DNA from: Mesobacterium_A sp034670065
GTDB taxonomy: Bacteria > Pseudomonadota > Alphaproteobacteria > Rhodobacterales > Rhodobacteraceae
Direction: 5' to 3'
Assembly: GCA_034670065.1 (NCBI GenBank)
Contig: JAXMOG010000002.1
Span: 558,001-622,000, forward strand
Length of the DNA: 64,000 bases
Shown here: piece by piece, positions 1 to 8,514 of the stretch
How the letters are laid out: each line of letters opens with the position of its first letter
Numbering within the stretch: the stretch's first letter is position 1
The notes under the pieces: model-generated
The model's database searches: none
Seen by the model: only the letters and a program-made list of their open reading frames with translations
Told to the model about the DNA's origin: nothing
Made by a program: the position numbers and the translations under genes

Positions 1-342
1 GGTCGTAATATCGGACTGAGACATTTTTTTCAGCCGAAGGCCAAACGCAACATTTTCAAACGCCGACAGATGCGGGAACAGCGCATAGGACTGAAAGACC
101 AACCCAATGCCACGTTTGTTTGCGGCCACGCGCGTCACGTCCCGGTTATCAATCTTGATGGTCCCTGATTTGGCAGTCATCAATCCAGCAATCGCGCGCA
201 TTGTCGTGGTTTTTCCGCATCCCGAAGGCCCCAACAGGGCGATCAGCTCTCCTTCACGAATATCCAGGTTCAGGTTGGGGACGGCGACAGTGTCGCCATA
301 AGCGAGCGTCAGGTCAGTCAAAGAGACAAATGCATCAGACAT
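1..342 (-). CDS. ABC importer ATP-binding subunit (PotA-like), partial
   Basis: This is the N-terminal 114 codons of an ABC ATPase whose 3' part lies beyond the left edge. It would energise the two permeases encoded just upstream in the same minus-strand operon. Visible are a Walker A motif GPSGCGKT at about residues 38-45 and a Q-loop FQSYALFPH at about residues 85-93, the latter typical of polyamine, iron and sugar importers (CUT1/PotA group). The ATG overlaps the last codons of the preceding permease by 8 bases, which suggests translational coupling. The substrate cannot be read from the ATPase. Signature, Walker B and the C-terminal regulatory domain are outside the window. Confidence 0.93.
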   Translation of the reverse strand, partial: MSDAFVSLTDLTLAYGDTVAVPNLNLDIREGELIALLGPSGCGKTTTMRAIAGLMTAKSGTIKIDNRDVTRVAANKRGIGLVFQSYALFPHLSAFENVAFGLRLKKMSQSDITT

Positions 343-1114
343 AGCGTGAAAACCCCAGGAATTTCTCGGCGATGAAGACAATCGCGACAGAGAGGAAGGC
401 AAGAAGTGCAGACAATGCGGCCACGGAAGGATCGTAGGTAATTTCCATGTACGACAGCATGTCGATTGGCAGTGTGCGAACACCCGGCCCCGACAGGAAT
501 AATGAGACAGGGACCTGATTGAAACTGGTGACAAAGCCCAGAATGAAAGCGGCCAGAACACCACCGCGGATATTGGGCAAAACAACTTTGAAGAAGGCTT
601 GCAGGCGCGAACATCCCAGCAGGACTGCGGCCTCCTCCATGTCAGAGCGCAGGTTGTTCAGGCTGGAAGACACCACCCGGACGGCATATGGCAAAACCAG
701 CGCTGTATGAGAAAAGAACAGCGCCATTGTAATGGTGAAGTTCAGCGGCACCACCAGATAGCGCAAAAGCGCCAGACCAACGATGATGCCAGGCACGATG
801 ATGGGCGCGGCGACGATCGTGCGAATGGTTTCTGCGCCCGGCAACTTATAGCGGTTCAGGGCATATGCCGCAGGGATTCCCATAACGAGCGCGGCCAGCG
901 TTCCAAATACGGCCAAGAACATCGACAACGCGAAGCTGGCCCGGAAGCTTTCGATGGTGAAAACCTTGTAATACCATTTCAGCGATAGCCCATCGGGTGG
1001 AAACGCCAGCGAATTGCCCGCCGACATTCCGGCGAAAATAATGATGAAAAAGGGCCCGATAAGGAAAGTCAGCGTAAGCCCTAAGATAAGCCATGTCGGC
1101 CAGTTGCGTGCCAT
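335..1114 (-). CDS. ABC importer permease (PotC-like)
   Basis: Inner-membrane permease of 259 residues with about six hydrophobic segments and the cytoplasmic EAA loop at about residues 160-180 (EEAAVLLGCSRLQAFF...), which docks on the ATPase. Length and loop match PotC of spermidine/putrescine-type importers. It is the second permease in the operon: one base separates it from the upstream permease, and its stop overlaps the ATPase start. Family membership is clear. Polyamine specificity is only inferred from the family, and other small organic cations or amine substrates are equally possible. Confidence 0.93.
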   Translation of the reverse strand: MARNWPTWLILGLTLTFLIGPFFIIIFAGMSAGNSLAFPPDGLSLKWYYKVFTIESFRASFALSMFLAVFGTLAALVMGIPAAYALNRYKLPGAETIRTIVAAPIIVPGIIVGLALLRYLVVPLNFTITMALFFSHTALVLPYAVRVVSSSLNNLRSDMEEAAVLLGCSRLQAFFKVVLPNIRGGVLAAFILGFVTSFNQVPVSLFLSGPGVRTLPIDMLSYMEITYDPSVAALSALLAFLSVAIVFIAEKFLGFSRYV

Positions 1115-1115
1115 G

Positions 1116-1937
1116 TCAGCTCCTCGCCGTTGCTATGCGTTTCAGCAAAAGGTTCGCAGAAAAACTCATGACAATGAGGATCATAGCGATCACGCTGGCA
1201 CTGACAAAGTCATTGGAAACATTTACCTTTTGGTAGAGTAGCGTCTCCAGCATCAGCACCTTTGATCCACCCAGGATTGCCGGAGTGATGTAAGCGGTTA
1301 GGGAGCCTGTAAAGACTAGCGTTCCGCCCATCACGAGCCCCTCTTTGGTTAGCGGCAAGATCACCCTTGTGAACACCTGAAGCCAGTTGGCCCCCAGAAC
1401 GCGCGCGGCAGGAATGGCATCGCGCGGGATATTCTCCATCGCGCTGACAAGCGAGATGATCATCAGAGGCAGGAACAGCTGCAACAGGCCCAGAAACACA
1501 GCCGTTTCCGTGAATAACAGACGTATCGGAGTTTCCGACAAGCCTAAGCCTACAATCGTGTCGTTGACGATGCCGGTGCGCCCCAGAATGACGATCCATG
1601 CATAGGTACGTGCAACCGGTGAAATCATTAAGGGAAGAACGACCAACCCAAAAATCTGGCCACGCGATTTGTCGTTCAAGTTGACGATACAAAAGGCGGC
1701 GGCATACCCGATGATTGCGGACGTGCCGGCAACCAGAACGCCAAGCTTCAAGGTCCGTAGGAATACCTTTTGGTTCAGGGGTTGGGCGAAAAAGTCGATG
1801 TAGCCCTGTAGGGACCAACTGCCTTCAAACCGAAAGGCTTCGGACAGCAAAATTCCAACCGGTACCAAAAACAACAGAAAAGAGAAGACCGCGGCAGGAA
1901 GCGCAAGTGCCCATCCTTCTCGTCTATTTTGAAACAT
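1116..1937 (-). CDS. ABC importer permease (PotB-like)
   Basis: Inner-membrane permease of 273 residues, paired with the PotC-like subunit. The first membrane segment is at about residues 11-32. The EAA loop is at about residues 174-195 (AIPAARVLGANWLQVF...). Together the two permeases form the translocation channel of a spermidine/putrescine/iron-type importer. The gene follows the substrate-binding protein gene after 54 bases that contain a strong stem-loop, so its transcript level may differ from that of the binding protein. The substrate is not established. Confidence 0.93.
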   Translation of the reverse strand: MFQNRREGWALALPAAVFSFLLFLVPVGILLSEAFRFEGSWSLQGYIDFFAQPLNQKVFLRTLKLGVLVAGTSAIIGYAAAFCIVNLNDKSRGQIFGLVVLPLMISPVARTYAWIVILGRTGIVNDTIVGLGLSETPIRLLFTETAVFLGLLQLFLPLMIISLVSAMENIPRDAIPAARVLGANWLQVFTRVILPLTKEGLVMGGTLVFTGSLTAYITPAILGGSKVLMLETLLYQKVNVSNDFVSASVIAMILIVMSFSANLLLKRIATARS

Positions 1938-1959
1938 GGGTTTCCCTTCCCCTTGGTAT

Positions 1960-1982
1960 GGCGGAGGGGCGAGCCCTCCGCC
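1960..1982 (-). terminator. Intra-operon stem-loop after the binding-protein gene
   Basis: A perfect 9-bp stem, GGCGGAGGG / CCCTCCGCC, with a 5-base loop lies between the binding-protein gene and the first permease gene. No T-run follows it on the minus strand. It therefore looks more like a partial terminator or a 3' stabiliser of the binding-protein mRNA than a full stop. Confidence 0.6.
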
Positions 1983-1991
1983 AAGTAAGCG

Positions 1992-3011
1992 TTATTGGAT
2001 GACGACGCGGTTCCACTGATCGACCCAACCATCCCGCTTAGAGATGATTTCGGCAGGTGGCAGGATTTTGAGCGAGTTGATCAGATCAGCGCCGTAGGTC
2101 AAACCTTCGGCGACTTCGTCAGAAACGGTCACCGTCATATTGGCCGGGCTGTCGATTTGAGCAATTGCAATACGGGTCTGCACTTCTGCGGACAGCCAGT
2201 AATCCATGAACTGATACGCCAACTCTTCGTTGCCGTTGCCCTTTGTCATCAGCATCACGTTCATGCCGCCCGCTTGTCCTTCGACAGGATCAGCCCAGGC
2301 AAATGGCACATCGGTGCCTTTGAAACGGCTCCAAGCAAAACGACCAACCGGGGCCGCGATGACCTCTTCCTGAAGCATCAGTTGGGCCAGTTCCGAAGAG
2401 CGCGAATAGAAGGTCACGATATCATCGGCTTTTGCGCCAATCGCATCGATCGTTGGCCCGAAGTCGGATGGGTCTTGGTCCAGCGCGGCGTTTAGCATCA
2501 TCAAGGTCAGCGGACCTTGGGTGCCAGTGATTGTTGGCAGTGACACGCGACCAGCCAATTCAGGTGACAGCAAGTCGCCCCAGCTGTCGACGGTCAGTAA
2601 GTCAGAGCGATAGACAATTGAACTGGCATAGAATGTGTATCCAACGGCCGTGTTGTTGCCGAGCGGATTCTGTGCCGATGGATAAAGTTCGTCAAAGCTG
2701 CTGAGTTTGGTTGGGTCAAGTTCCGCCAGCAGCCCTTTCTGAGACAATGCCAGCGCATCATGAGAAGAGATTACCGCCATGTCGATCACTGGATCGGCCG
2801 CGTTTGCTTCGATTTTTGCCATCCGTTCAACGCTGTTGCCGGTTTCAATAACCAGTTCGCAGCCGCAAAGTTCTTCGAACGGATCGTAGAGCGCCTCTTT
2901 GTAAGCGTCTTGGGCAAACGAATAGACCGAGATTGTCAGTGTTTTTTCTTGGGCAAAGGCACTGGCTGCACAAAACGTCAGCGCGGTTGCTGAAAGTAGC
3001 AGATTTTTCAT
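1992..3011 (-). CDS. ABC importer periplasmic substrate-binding protein (PotD-like)
   Basis: Periplasmic binding protein of 339 residues. A signal peptide (MKNLLLSATALTFC..., cleavage after about residue 20, AFA|QE) precedes a PotD/PotF-type fold with segments such as YASSIVYRSDLL and SWGDLLSPELAGRVSLP. It delivers the ligand to the two permeases downstream. Its start codon overlaps the stop of the LacI-type regulator gene by 4 bases, so regulator and transporter form one operon. A polyamine-like ligand is a family-based guess. A LacI regulator is unusual for polyamine uptake and may point to another small metabolite. Confidence 0.92.
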   Translation of the reverse strand: MKNLLLSATALTFCAASAFAQEKTLTISVYSFAQDAYKEALYDPFEELCGCELVIETGNSVERMAKIEANAADPVIDMAVISSHDALALSQKGLLAELDPTKLSSFDELYPSAQNPLGNNTAVGYTFYASSIVYRSDLLTVDSWGDLLSPELAGRVSLPTITGTQGPLTLMMLNAALDQDPSDFGPTIDAIGAKADDIVTFYSRSSELAQLMLQEEVIAAPVGRFAWSRFKGTDVPFAWADPVEGQAGGMNVMLMTKGNGNEELAYQFMDYWLSAEVQTRIAIAQIDSPANMTVTVSDEVAEGLTYGADLINSLKILPPAEIISKRDGWVDQWNRVVIQ

Positions 3012-3991
3012 TTCAGTTCTCCTTGTTGGGATGGGGGTGGTTTGGCGGTGGAACCTCGCATGACGAGCTTCATCTTTACGGCGACGCCTTCGGCTTCTGG
3101 CTCTGTGCTTTCGATTTTTGCCTGCAAGAAGCTGATGGCAATTTCGGCAATTTGGGTGACGTTTTGTTCAACCGTCGACAGCATTGGGCGAACGGCCATG
3201 CCCAAGGGCAGATCATCAAACCCCATAACGCTTAGGCGTCCGGGGACATCCAACCCCGATTGATGCGCATCGCTCAGAACTCGCAGCGCAACGAGGTCTG
3301 AGGTTGTCAGCACCGCAGTCACGCCAGCGTCCGCCGATTTGACCAGATCGGGGAATTCGACGTTGCTCCAGAACACCTGATAGTGGCCTACATCCTTGAT
3401 GGCTGAAATCATGCCGCGGATACGGTCGTTTTGAACCTGAGAACTGTTGTCGCCGCCAATCAGCAGAAAGCTTTTATGACCCAAATCGATCAATGCCTGC
3501 GCAGCTTTGCGCCCGCCGTCAGTGTGATCCGAAGACACGGTATTGGCGGGGTCAGTGGGTGTGTGAATAACAGCTGTGGGTAGCGCCTTGACCAACGGGC
3601 GAGTGCCGCGATGTGGGACAATCACCAATCCATCAACGCCGCGCTGGCGAAGCCTTTGGATGGCGGCCCCTTGATCCTCAACGCTGCCGCGTGAGTCCGC
3701 AATCAAAACGCCATAACCGGCCTTGGTTGCGGCTGTTTCAACGCTTTGCGCAAGTCTGGGGAAAAGCGGGTTTGTAAGGTCTGGCATAACCAGCCCCAAA
3801 ATCCCGGATCGCCCGGTTTTCAAGGCGCGGGCCGTCATACTAGGATGAAAGCCAAGCTCATTGGCGCGTATACGGATACGTTCGGCGGTCGCCTCAGAAA
3901 CACGTCCCTTGCCCGACAAGGCGTTAGATACCGTGGCGGAGGAGACCCCCAAGTCTGCTGCAATCTCTTTGATGCTACTCATCGCGTTCAC
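3008..3991 (-). CDS. LacI-family transcriptional regulator
   Basis: DNA-binding regulator with an N-terminal LacI helix-turn-helix (IKEIAADLGVSSATVSNALS) and a periplasmic-binding-like effector domain filling the rest. The open frame can start at a GTG at 3991, but the ATG at 3982 puts the HTH at the usual distance from the N-terminus and is more likely (324 residues). It is the first gene of the transporter operon. Two palindromes with a central CG lie just upstream and probably serve as its operators. The effector is presumably the transported compound or a derivative. Confidence 0.92.
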   Translation of the reverse strand: MNAMSSIKEIAADLGVSSATVSNALSGKGRVSEATAERIRIRANELGFHPSMTARALKTGRSGILGLVMPDLTNPLFPRLAQSVETAATKAGYGVLIADSRGSVEDQGAAIQRLRQRGVDGLVIVPHRGTRPLVKALPTAVIHTPTDPANTVSSDHTDGGRKAAQALIDLGHKSFLLIGGDNSSQVQNDRIRGMISAIKDVGHYQVFWSNVEFPDLVKSADAGVTAVLTTSDLVALRVLSDAHQSGLDVPGRLSVMGFDDLPLGMAVRPMLSTVEQNVTQIAEIAISFLQAKIESTEPEAEGVAVKMKLVMRGSTAKPPPSQQGELK

Positions 3992-3997
3992 CCATGA

Positions 3998-4009
3998 TTA
4001 AACGGTTAA
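3998..4009. promoter_or_regulatory. Candidate LacI-family operator, proximal
   Basis: TTAAACGGTTAA is a near-palindrome centred on CG (4003/4004), as LacI-family operators usually are. It lies immediately upstream of the LacI-type gene, and its centre is 43 bp from the centre of the second site. The assignment is inferred from position and symmetry only. Confidence 0.35.
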
Positions 4010-4036
4010 CCAGCGTGTCTTTGCGAGTCAACAGAT

Positions 4037-4056
4037 TTGATTAATCGATAAATCAA
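4037..4056. promoter_or_regulatory. Candidate LacI-family operator, distal
   Basis: TTGATTAATCGATAAATCAA is a 20-bp palindrome with a single mismatched symmetric pair and a central CG (4046/4047). It lies in the 240-bp gap upstream of the LacI-type gene. It is the strongest symmetric element in this gap and a good candidate for autoregulation of the operon. Confidence 0.55.
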
Positions 4057-4232
4057 GGGCGAAACCGATGCACATGAAAGATGCACACGCGGAAATATGG
4101 TTGATTATTGGTCGTCGTCCGATCGCACATCACACAAGGTTTCTGCGCGCCGAGAGCCGCCTGGCCGTGGGGGAAAAGCGGTATGAGAAAAGGGGAGGGA
4201 TGCCGATTAGGCCGCAACCTAAGTGAAGTGCG

Positions 4233-5012
4233 CTAGCTCAGGCCGCGCGCCGGATCATAGCCCCGAGCCGCCAAAACGCAAAACACCGTTGCGGCAATGA
4301 CGACCCACATTAGGGCGGGCAGATTGGGTGTCAGGTACAGGGAAAACCGGATCAATTCGACCGCTTGGGTAAAGGGGTTTAGGGCGCAGATATTGTAAAG
4401 GAGCTCTGAACTTTCGGCCATTTTCCACAGGGGGTACAGTGCCGAAGACAAGAAGAACATCGGGAATATGACAAAGTTCATCACCCCGGCAAAATTTTCC
4501 AATTGCCGCACAAAGCTTGATAAAACCAACCCAAGCGCACCCAGCATTATGCCGCCCAATACCAGCCCAGGTAACACGGCAAGGTAGCCCAACACTGGCA
4601 CCGTGATCCCGAAAAGAGCGGCGATTGCCAAGAAGGTATAGACCTGCAAAACCGAAATTGCGCTGGAGCCAATAAGGCGACAAAACAGCAGCCACCAACG
4701 CGGCAGCGGGCTGGTCAGTAGCAGCTTCATCGAGCCCATTTCACGGTCATACACCAGCGACAGAGAGCTTTGCATTCCATTGAATAACAAGATCATCGCG
4801 CATAATCCGGGGACGATATACGTCTCGTAAGTGATGTAGGTCTGGTAGGGGGGGATGATCGAAATCCCCAAGGCGGCCCGAAACCCTGCCGCAAAAATCA
4901 GTAACCAGACCAACGGACGTACCAGCGCCGACAAGAACCTTTCGCGCTGATGCACAAACCGCAGAAATTCACGGCCCACTATCGCGCGTAGAACATTGAG
5001 CCAAGCGTTCAT
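4233..5012 (-). CDS. ABC-2 type transporter permease (PedC-like)
   Basis: Membrane subunit of 259 residues with about six transmembrane segments, of the ABC-2 export type. The start at 5012 (MNAWLNVLRAIV) overlaps the stop of the ATPase gene as ATGA, so I prefer it over a longer frame that begins inside the ATPase. From memory the sequence resembles the permease that accompanies PQQ-dependent alcohol dehydrogenase systems (PedC group, e.g. ETYIVPGLCAMILLFNGMQ). It is the last gene of the minus-strand locus 4233-10806. Transport direction and substrate are unknown. Confidence 0.85.
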   Translation of the reverse strand: MNAWLNVLRAIVGREFLRFVHQRERFLSALVRPLVWLLIFAAGFRAALGISIIPPYQTYITYETYIVPGLCAMILLFNGMQSSLSLVYDREMGSMKLLLTSPLPRWWLLFCRLIGSSAISVLQVYTFLAIAALFGITVPVLGYLAVLPGLVLGGIMLGALGLVLSSFVRQLENFAGVMNFVIFPMFFLSSALYPLWKMAESSELLYNICALNPFTQAVELIRFSLYLTPNLPALMWVVIAATVFCVLAARGYDPARGLS

Positions 5013-5731
5013 ATCTGGGGGCCTTTCGTGGCGTTCAAGAACCAACCAGACAGGCTGTCTTGCCCGCGAATATCGCCGGTATTGCCGTCGGCGATGATCT
5101 GGCCTTGGCACAAAACCAATAGCCGGTCTGTGTCGCGGACCTCGTCAGTTAAATGGGTGGTCCACAGAACACACAGCCCCTGGTCGGCCAGATCATGCAC
5201 ATGGGCTGTGATTGCGGCCCGAGATTCTGCATCCAACCCCACCGTGGGTTCATCCAGCAGCAAGACACTGGGATTGTGCAGGATGGATCGGGCCAGTTCT
5301 GTTCGGCGGCGATGCCCGCCATTCAGTGCGCGGATTTTTTCATCGGCGCGCTCAAGCATGTTCAAACGATCCAACGCAATATCTATGCGGCGCGGTACAT
5401 CGTGCCGGTTTAACCCGTGCAAGGCTGCGAAATAGGCAAGGTTCTGACGCACGGTCAGATCAAGGTCCAATGTTGGCTGCTGAAACACCACGCCAAGCGC
5501 CGCCAGCGCTTTGCCTGGCGCGCGCTGCAAATCATGACCGGCAATCGCAATCCGCCCTTCGGGGGAAACCAAAAGCCGTGTCAGCAACGAAACAAGCGTC
5601 GATTTCCCAGCGCCATTCGGGCCTAAAAGTGCGCAAAACTGCCCGGTGGGCACCTCAAACGAAACGTTGCGAAGCGCCTTTTTGGTGCCGTAGCTGAAAC
5701 TCAAGTCCGAAACGGAAAACCCGCTGCTCAT
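5009..5731 (-). CDS. ABC exporter ATPase, PQQ-alcohol-dehydrogenase-associated type
   Basis: ABC ATPase of 240 residues for the ABC-2 permease. Walker A GPNGAGKST lies at about residues 36-44, followed by a Q-loop FQQPTLDLDLTV, a degenerate signature ALNGGHRRR in place of LSGGQ, Walker B LLLDEPTVGLD and H-loop TTHL. The FQQPTLDLDLTV and ALNGGHRRR features are what I recall of the ATPase family linked to PQQ-dependent alcohol oxidation. The ATG at 5731 is chosen because AAGGAAG precedes it at good distance and longer frames add an arginine-rich tail not seen in the family. No PQQ dehydrogenase gene is in the window. Confidence 0.87.
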   Translation of the reverse strand: MSSGFSVSDLSFSYGTKKALRNVSFEVPTGQFCALLGPNGAGKSTLVSLLTRLLVSPEGRIAIAGHDLQRAPGKALAALGVVFQQPTLDLDLTVRQNLAYFAALHGLNRHDVPRRIDIALDRLNMLERADEKIRALNGGHRRRTELARSILHNPSVLLLDEPTVGLDAESRAAITAHVHDLADQGLCVLWTTHLTDEVRDTDRLLVLCQGQIIADGNTGDIRGQDSLSGWFLNATKGPQI

Positions 5732-5880
5732 GTCGGCTTCCTTCGGATGGGGTGTCGCGCAGGTCTGTAACCGCCGTCTGGCGCGCATGGGGTAGGGGGG
5801 CAGCCATCAACCGGAACATCAAGCAAAGCGAAGAAGACCGGTATCGAAATTTGAAGCTCCCTACCCATATCGTTTCCCAA

Positions 5881-6480
5881 TTATTGTAAGCTGCAAAGAG
5901 TTGCAGGTTGGCCCTTCACCTCAAGAATCCGGTCAGCAAGTCGCTCTGCTTCGGCTTTTGCGTGGGTCACAAACAGCGTTGCGGGCCGCGCCTCTTTTAT
6001 CAAGGTTTCTGTCAGGCTGATCATTTGTTCTGCCATTTTCGGATCAAGCGAAACAAAGGGTTCATCCATAATTAACAAGTCGGGCGACCCGGCAAATGCC
6101 CGCGCAAGGGCCAAACGGCGCTGCTGGCCCAGAGACATCTGTCCAGGGAAGGCATCCTCCTTGGATGCAAGCCCAACACGGTCTAACGCGGCCAACGCGG
6201 TTTGGCGGTCTAGGCCAGATTGCGTTAGCAAAAGATTGTCCAACGCACTGCGCCAGGGCAGCAACGTGGGCTCCTGAAACACGAAAGCCAGCGCATCTGG
6301 CCTGACAATGGTGCCTTCAAACTGAGTGTCGATCCCAGCGACAATGCGCAGGATGGTTGATTTCCCAACGCCAGATGGGCCTAGCAACGCAACGGTTTCA
6401 CCCGGTGCGATGTCAAACTGCACCCGGCCCAATACCTGAACAGGTCCGAAATGCTTGGCATGGATATCTACGTTTATCAT
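5881..6480 (-). CDS. ABC importer ATPase (SsuB/TauB/NrtD-like)
   Basis: Short ABC ATPase (199 residues; relatives are about 240-260). It has Walker A GPSGVGKST, Q-loop FQEPTLLPWRSALDN (typical of the nitrate/sulfonate/taurine group), a modified signature MSLGQQRR, Walker B LLIMDEP, D-loop SLDPKM and an H-loop histidine in FVTHA. The ATG at 6480 overlaps the permease stop as ATGA. The C-terminal region found in SsuB/TauB is mostly missing. It should drive the importer made with the upstream permease and binding protein. The substrate is unknown. Confidence 0.88.
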   Translation of the reverse strand: MINVDIHAKHFGPVQVLGRVQFDIAPGETVALLGPSGVGKSTILRIVAGIDTQFEGTIVRPDALAFVFQEPTLLPWRSALDNLLLTQSGLDRQTALAALDRVGLASKEDAFPGQMSLGQQRRLALARAFAGSPDLLIMDEPFVSLDPKMAEQMISLTETLIKEARPATLFVTHAKAEAERLADRILEVKGQPATLCSLQ

Positions 6481-7229
6481 GCAGACCTCCACCGCCGGAC
6501 ACGGCGTTCCCAAGGTTGTAGCAAGACCCACTCTACGATCAGCATTACTGAGATGAAGGACAGCGCATAGACAAGCACCATGGCGACGTCGAACAACTGA
6601 AAATACAGATGAATTTGAAACCCAACGCCCGATGATCTCCCAAGAAACTCTACCACCAAGACGATTTTCCAAATCACCGCAACGCCGGTTCTGGCAGCCG
6701 CAGTGATGAAAGGGGCCAGCTGCGGCACAATCACATGGCGGATGCGGGCGAACCAAGACATTCGATAGACCTGTGCCATCGCATCCAGGTTTTGATCTAA
6801 TGCGCGGGCGCCTTCGCGGATCATTGTGGCGACGTTGGGGATTTTGTTCAACGTCACCGCCAAAATGGCGGCAGTTTCATTTAGGCCGATCCAAAGGTAG
6901 CACAAAACAATCAAGACAAGGGCAGGCAGGTTTAGGAAAACGACCAGCCAAGGGTCAAGCCAACGGTTGATCTTTGGGCACCTGCCCATAATGAAACCCA
7001 AAACACAGCCCAAACCCATGGCCAACGTAAAAGCCCAAACCACCCGAACCAGAGTTGCCCCCAAATGAAACAGTAAGTCACCCGAGGCGAGTTCTTGACG
7101 GAAAGGCGCATTTAAAGCCCATGGAAACGGCAAAACCTGTGGATCATTCGTCAGCATAGCTGCGATGATCCACAGGCCAAACAAGCCGATGATCGACAAG
7201 ACAGTCGTGATGCGCATGCCAATCATCAT
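6477..7229 (-). CDS. ABC importer permease (SsuC/TauC-like)
   Basis: Inner-membrane permease of 250 residues of the nitrate/sulfonate/taurine importer group. A first membrane segment lies near residues 7-25, and the cytoplasmic loop around MAQVYRMSWFARIRHVIVPQ corresponds to the EAA motif. The gene sits 13 bases after the binding-protein gene and overlaps the ATPase start. It forms the channel for the ligand of the NrtA/SsuA-like protein. The ligand is not inferable from sequence. Confidence 0.9.
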   Translation of the reverse strand: MMIGMRITTVLSIIGLFGLWIIAAMLTNDPQVLPFPWALNAPFRQELASGDLLFHLGATLVRVVWAFTLAMGLGCVLGFIMGRCPKINRWLDPWLVVFLNLPALVLIVLCYLWIGLNETAAILAVTLNKIPNVATMIREGARALDQNLDAMAQVYRMSWFARIRHVIVPQLAPFITAAARTGVAVIWKIVLVVEFLGRSSGVGFQIHLYFQLFDVAMVLVYALSFISVMLIVEWVLLQPWERRVRRWRSA

Positions 7230-7242
7230 TTGGTAATTTCGC

Positions 7243-8208
7243 TCACTCTAAATCCGCAAACAGTCCCTCAGGAACCGAGGTTGCTTTGCCAACCAGATCG
7301 GGACCGCCAAGATCATTCATCAGCGACAACAGCTTGCTGGCGCCCTCTGGATCAACAGCGCCACGTGCCGGCGCCCCTGCCAACCAGTCTGATTTCAACT
7401 GGGCGAATTGGGCGTCTGACTTTGCATTCATGCGCGGGCGGATTGCGTCCCACGCGGTGTCATCACTGGCCAGCAGGTCTTTGGCATCGCGGCTGGCATT
7501 GTAAAACGCCTGCGCCAAGTCCGGGTGCTCTGCCAAAAAGCTTTCCTTCATGAAGTAGCCAAGCAGGGGCGTATCAGGATTCAGGCCAAGCGCTTTGCTG
7601 GCATCGGCAACAGAGATCACTTCCTCCATTCCGGCAGCTTTCATCTTGGCCAGAAAGTGCCAGAAGTTGATGGCGCCTTTGAACTCTCCACCAAGGGCGG
7701 ATTTGAAAATCAGGGGCGGCGCACCAAAAACCTGTTCGGTTTCAGCTTTCAGGTCAAAGCCGTATTCCTGTTGCGCATAAGCGCGCAGGATCAGCCAGGA
7801 TTTGTCTAATGGGCCGCCGGCAATACCAACCTTGCCGCCAGCCAGGTCTGTCAGTGCAGAAATGCCTTGGCCTTTGGGGGCGACCAAACCGCCAACAGCT
7901 TTGGAATACGGGATAAAGACATAGTCCTTACCAGCCGCGCGTTGCCGTGCGACCCAAATCCAGTCTGCAACGGCCATATCGGCTTCGCCACCCTCGACAG
8001 CGACGCGTGTCGCGCCGTTGTCGGCATAGGGCATGACCTCAAGCTCAAACCCATTGGCCTTGTCAAAGCCATTGCCAGTGATGGTGGCGAGTTCCCAATT
8101 TACAGTGCCAATTTTCAGAACCGCGGCGCGGATTGTTGGCGTCTCGTCGGCCATTACCGGCCCGGCGATGATCGTAGCGATGACGCTGGCGAGTTTCAAA
8201 AGTCTCAT
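7243..8208 (-). CDS. ABC importer substrate-binding protein (NrtA/SsuA/ThiY-like)
   Basis: Periplasmic protein of 321 residues with a signal peptide (MRLLKLASVIATIIAGPVMA|DE). The body looks like the NMT1/SsuA fold: an N-terminal lobe with YADNGATRVAVEGGEADMAVADW, then GKVGIAGGPLDKSW at the hinge. GGAGG precedes the ATG (8208) at a good distance. It belongs to an operon with three small exported proteins upstream and an importer and exporter downstream, a combination that does not match sulfonate or nitrate uptake. The ligand is unknown; a cofactor or a metal complex is possible. Confidence 0.88.
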   Translation of the reverse strand: MRLLKLASVIATIIAGPVMADETPTIRAAVLKIGTVNWELATITGNGFDKANGFELEVMPYADNGATRVAVEGGEADMAVADWIWVARQRAAGKDYVFIPYSKAVGGLVAPKGQGISALTDLAGGKVGIAGGPLDKSWLILRAYAQQEYGFDLKAETEQVFGAPPLIFKSALGGEFKGAINFWHFLAKMKAAGMEEVISVADASKALGLNPDTPLLGYFMKESFLAEHPDLAQAFYNASRDAKDLLASDDTAWDAIRPRMNAKSDAQFAQLKSDWLAGAPARGAVDPEGASKLLSLMNDLGGPDLVGKATSVPEGLFADLE

Positions 8209-8238
8209 TGGGTTTCCTCCCTTTTGGGACCAAGTTCT

Positions 8239-8493
8239 TTATTCAGCACGGCGGCTGATTTCCTTCAGGTCGGCATCAAGTTCGATGTCAAACTGGTGGC
8301 CGCCTTTGCAAATGACGTCGTCAAGTTCGTAGCCAGCGCCGTCCTTCTCGATATCGTCTGGCGACATTTGGCATTCGATGTCCGAAAGCATCGCCATGAT
8401 CTGATTGACGGTTTCGGCCGGGATCGCAGACTCCTCTGCCAGGGCGGGTGCGCCCAAAAGGGTAAGAGCAAGTGCAATGGAAAAACGGTTCAT
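8239..8493 (-). CDS. Small exported protein, PepSY-like, unknown function
   Basis: Protein of 84 residues with a clear signal peptide (MNRFSIALALTLLGAPALA|EE). The mature part is about 65 residues and acidic. It ends in a pattern, YELDDVICKGGHQFDIELD, that recalls PepSY-type small periplasmic domains. It contains two cysteines (in DIECQM and VICKGG), so a disulfide is possible. AGGAGGG lies upstream of the ATG. It sits between a cupredoxin-like exported protein and the substrate-binding protein, so I infer a periplasmic accessory role. No specific function is recognised. Confidence 0.72.
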   Translation of the reverse strand: MNRFSIALALTLLGAPALAEESAIPAETVNQIMAMLSDIECQMSPDDIEKDGAGYELDDVICKGGHQFDIELDADLKEISRRAE

Positions 8494-8514
8494 TTGATTT
8501 GCCCTCCTGAGCAG

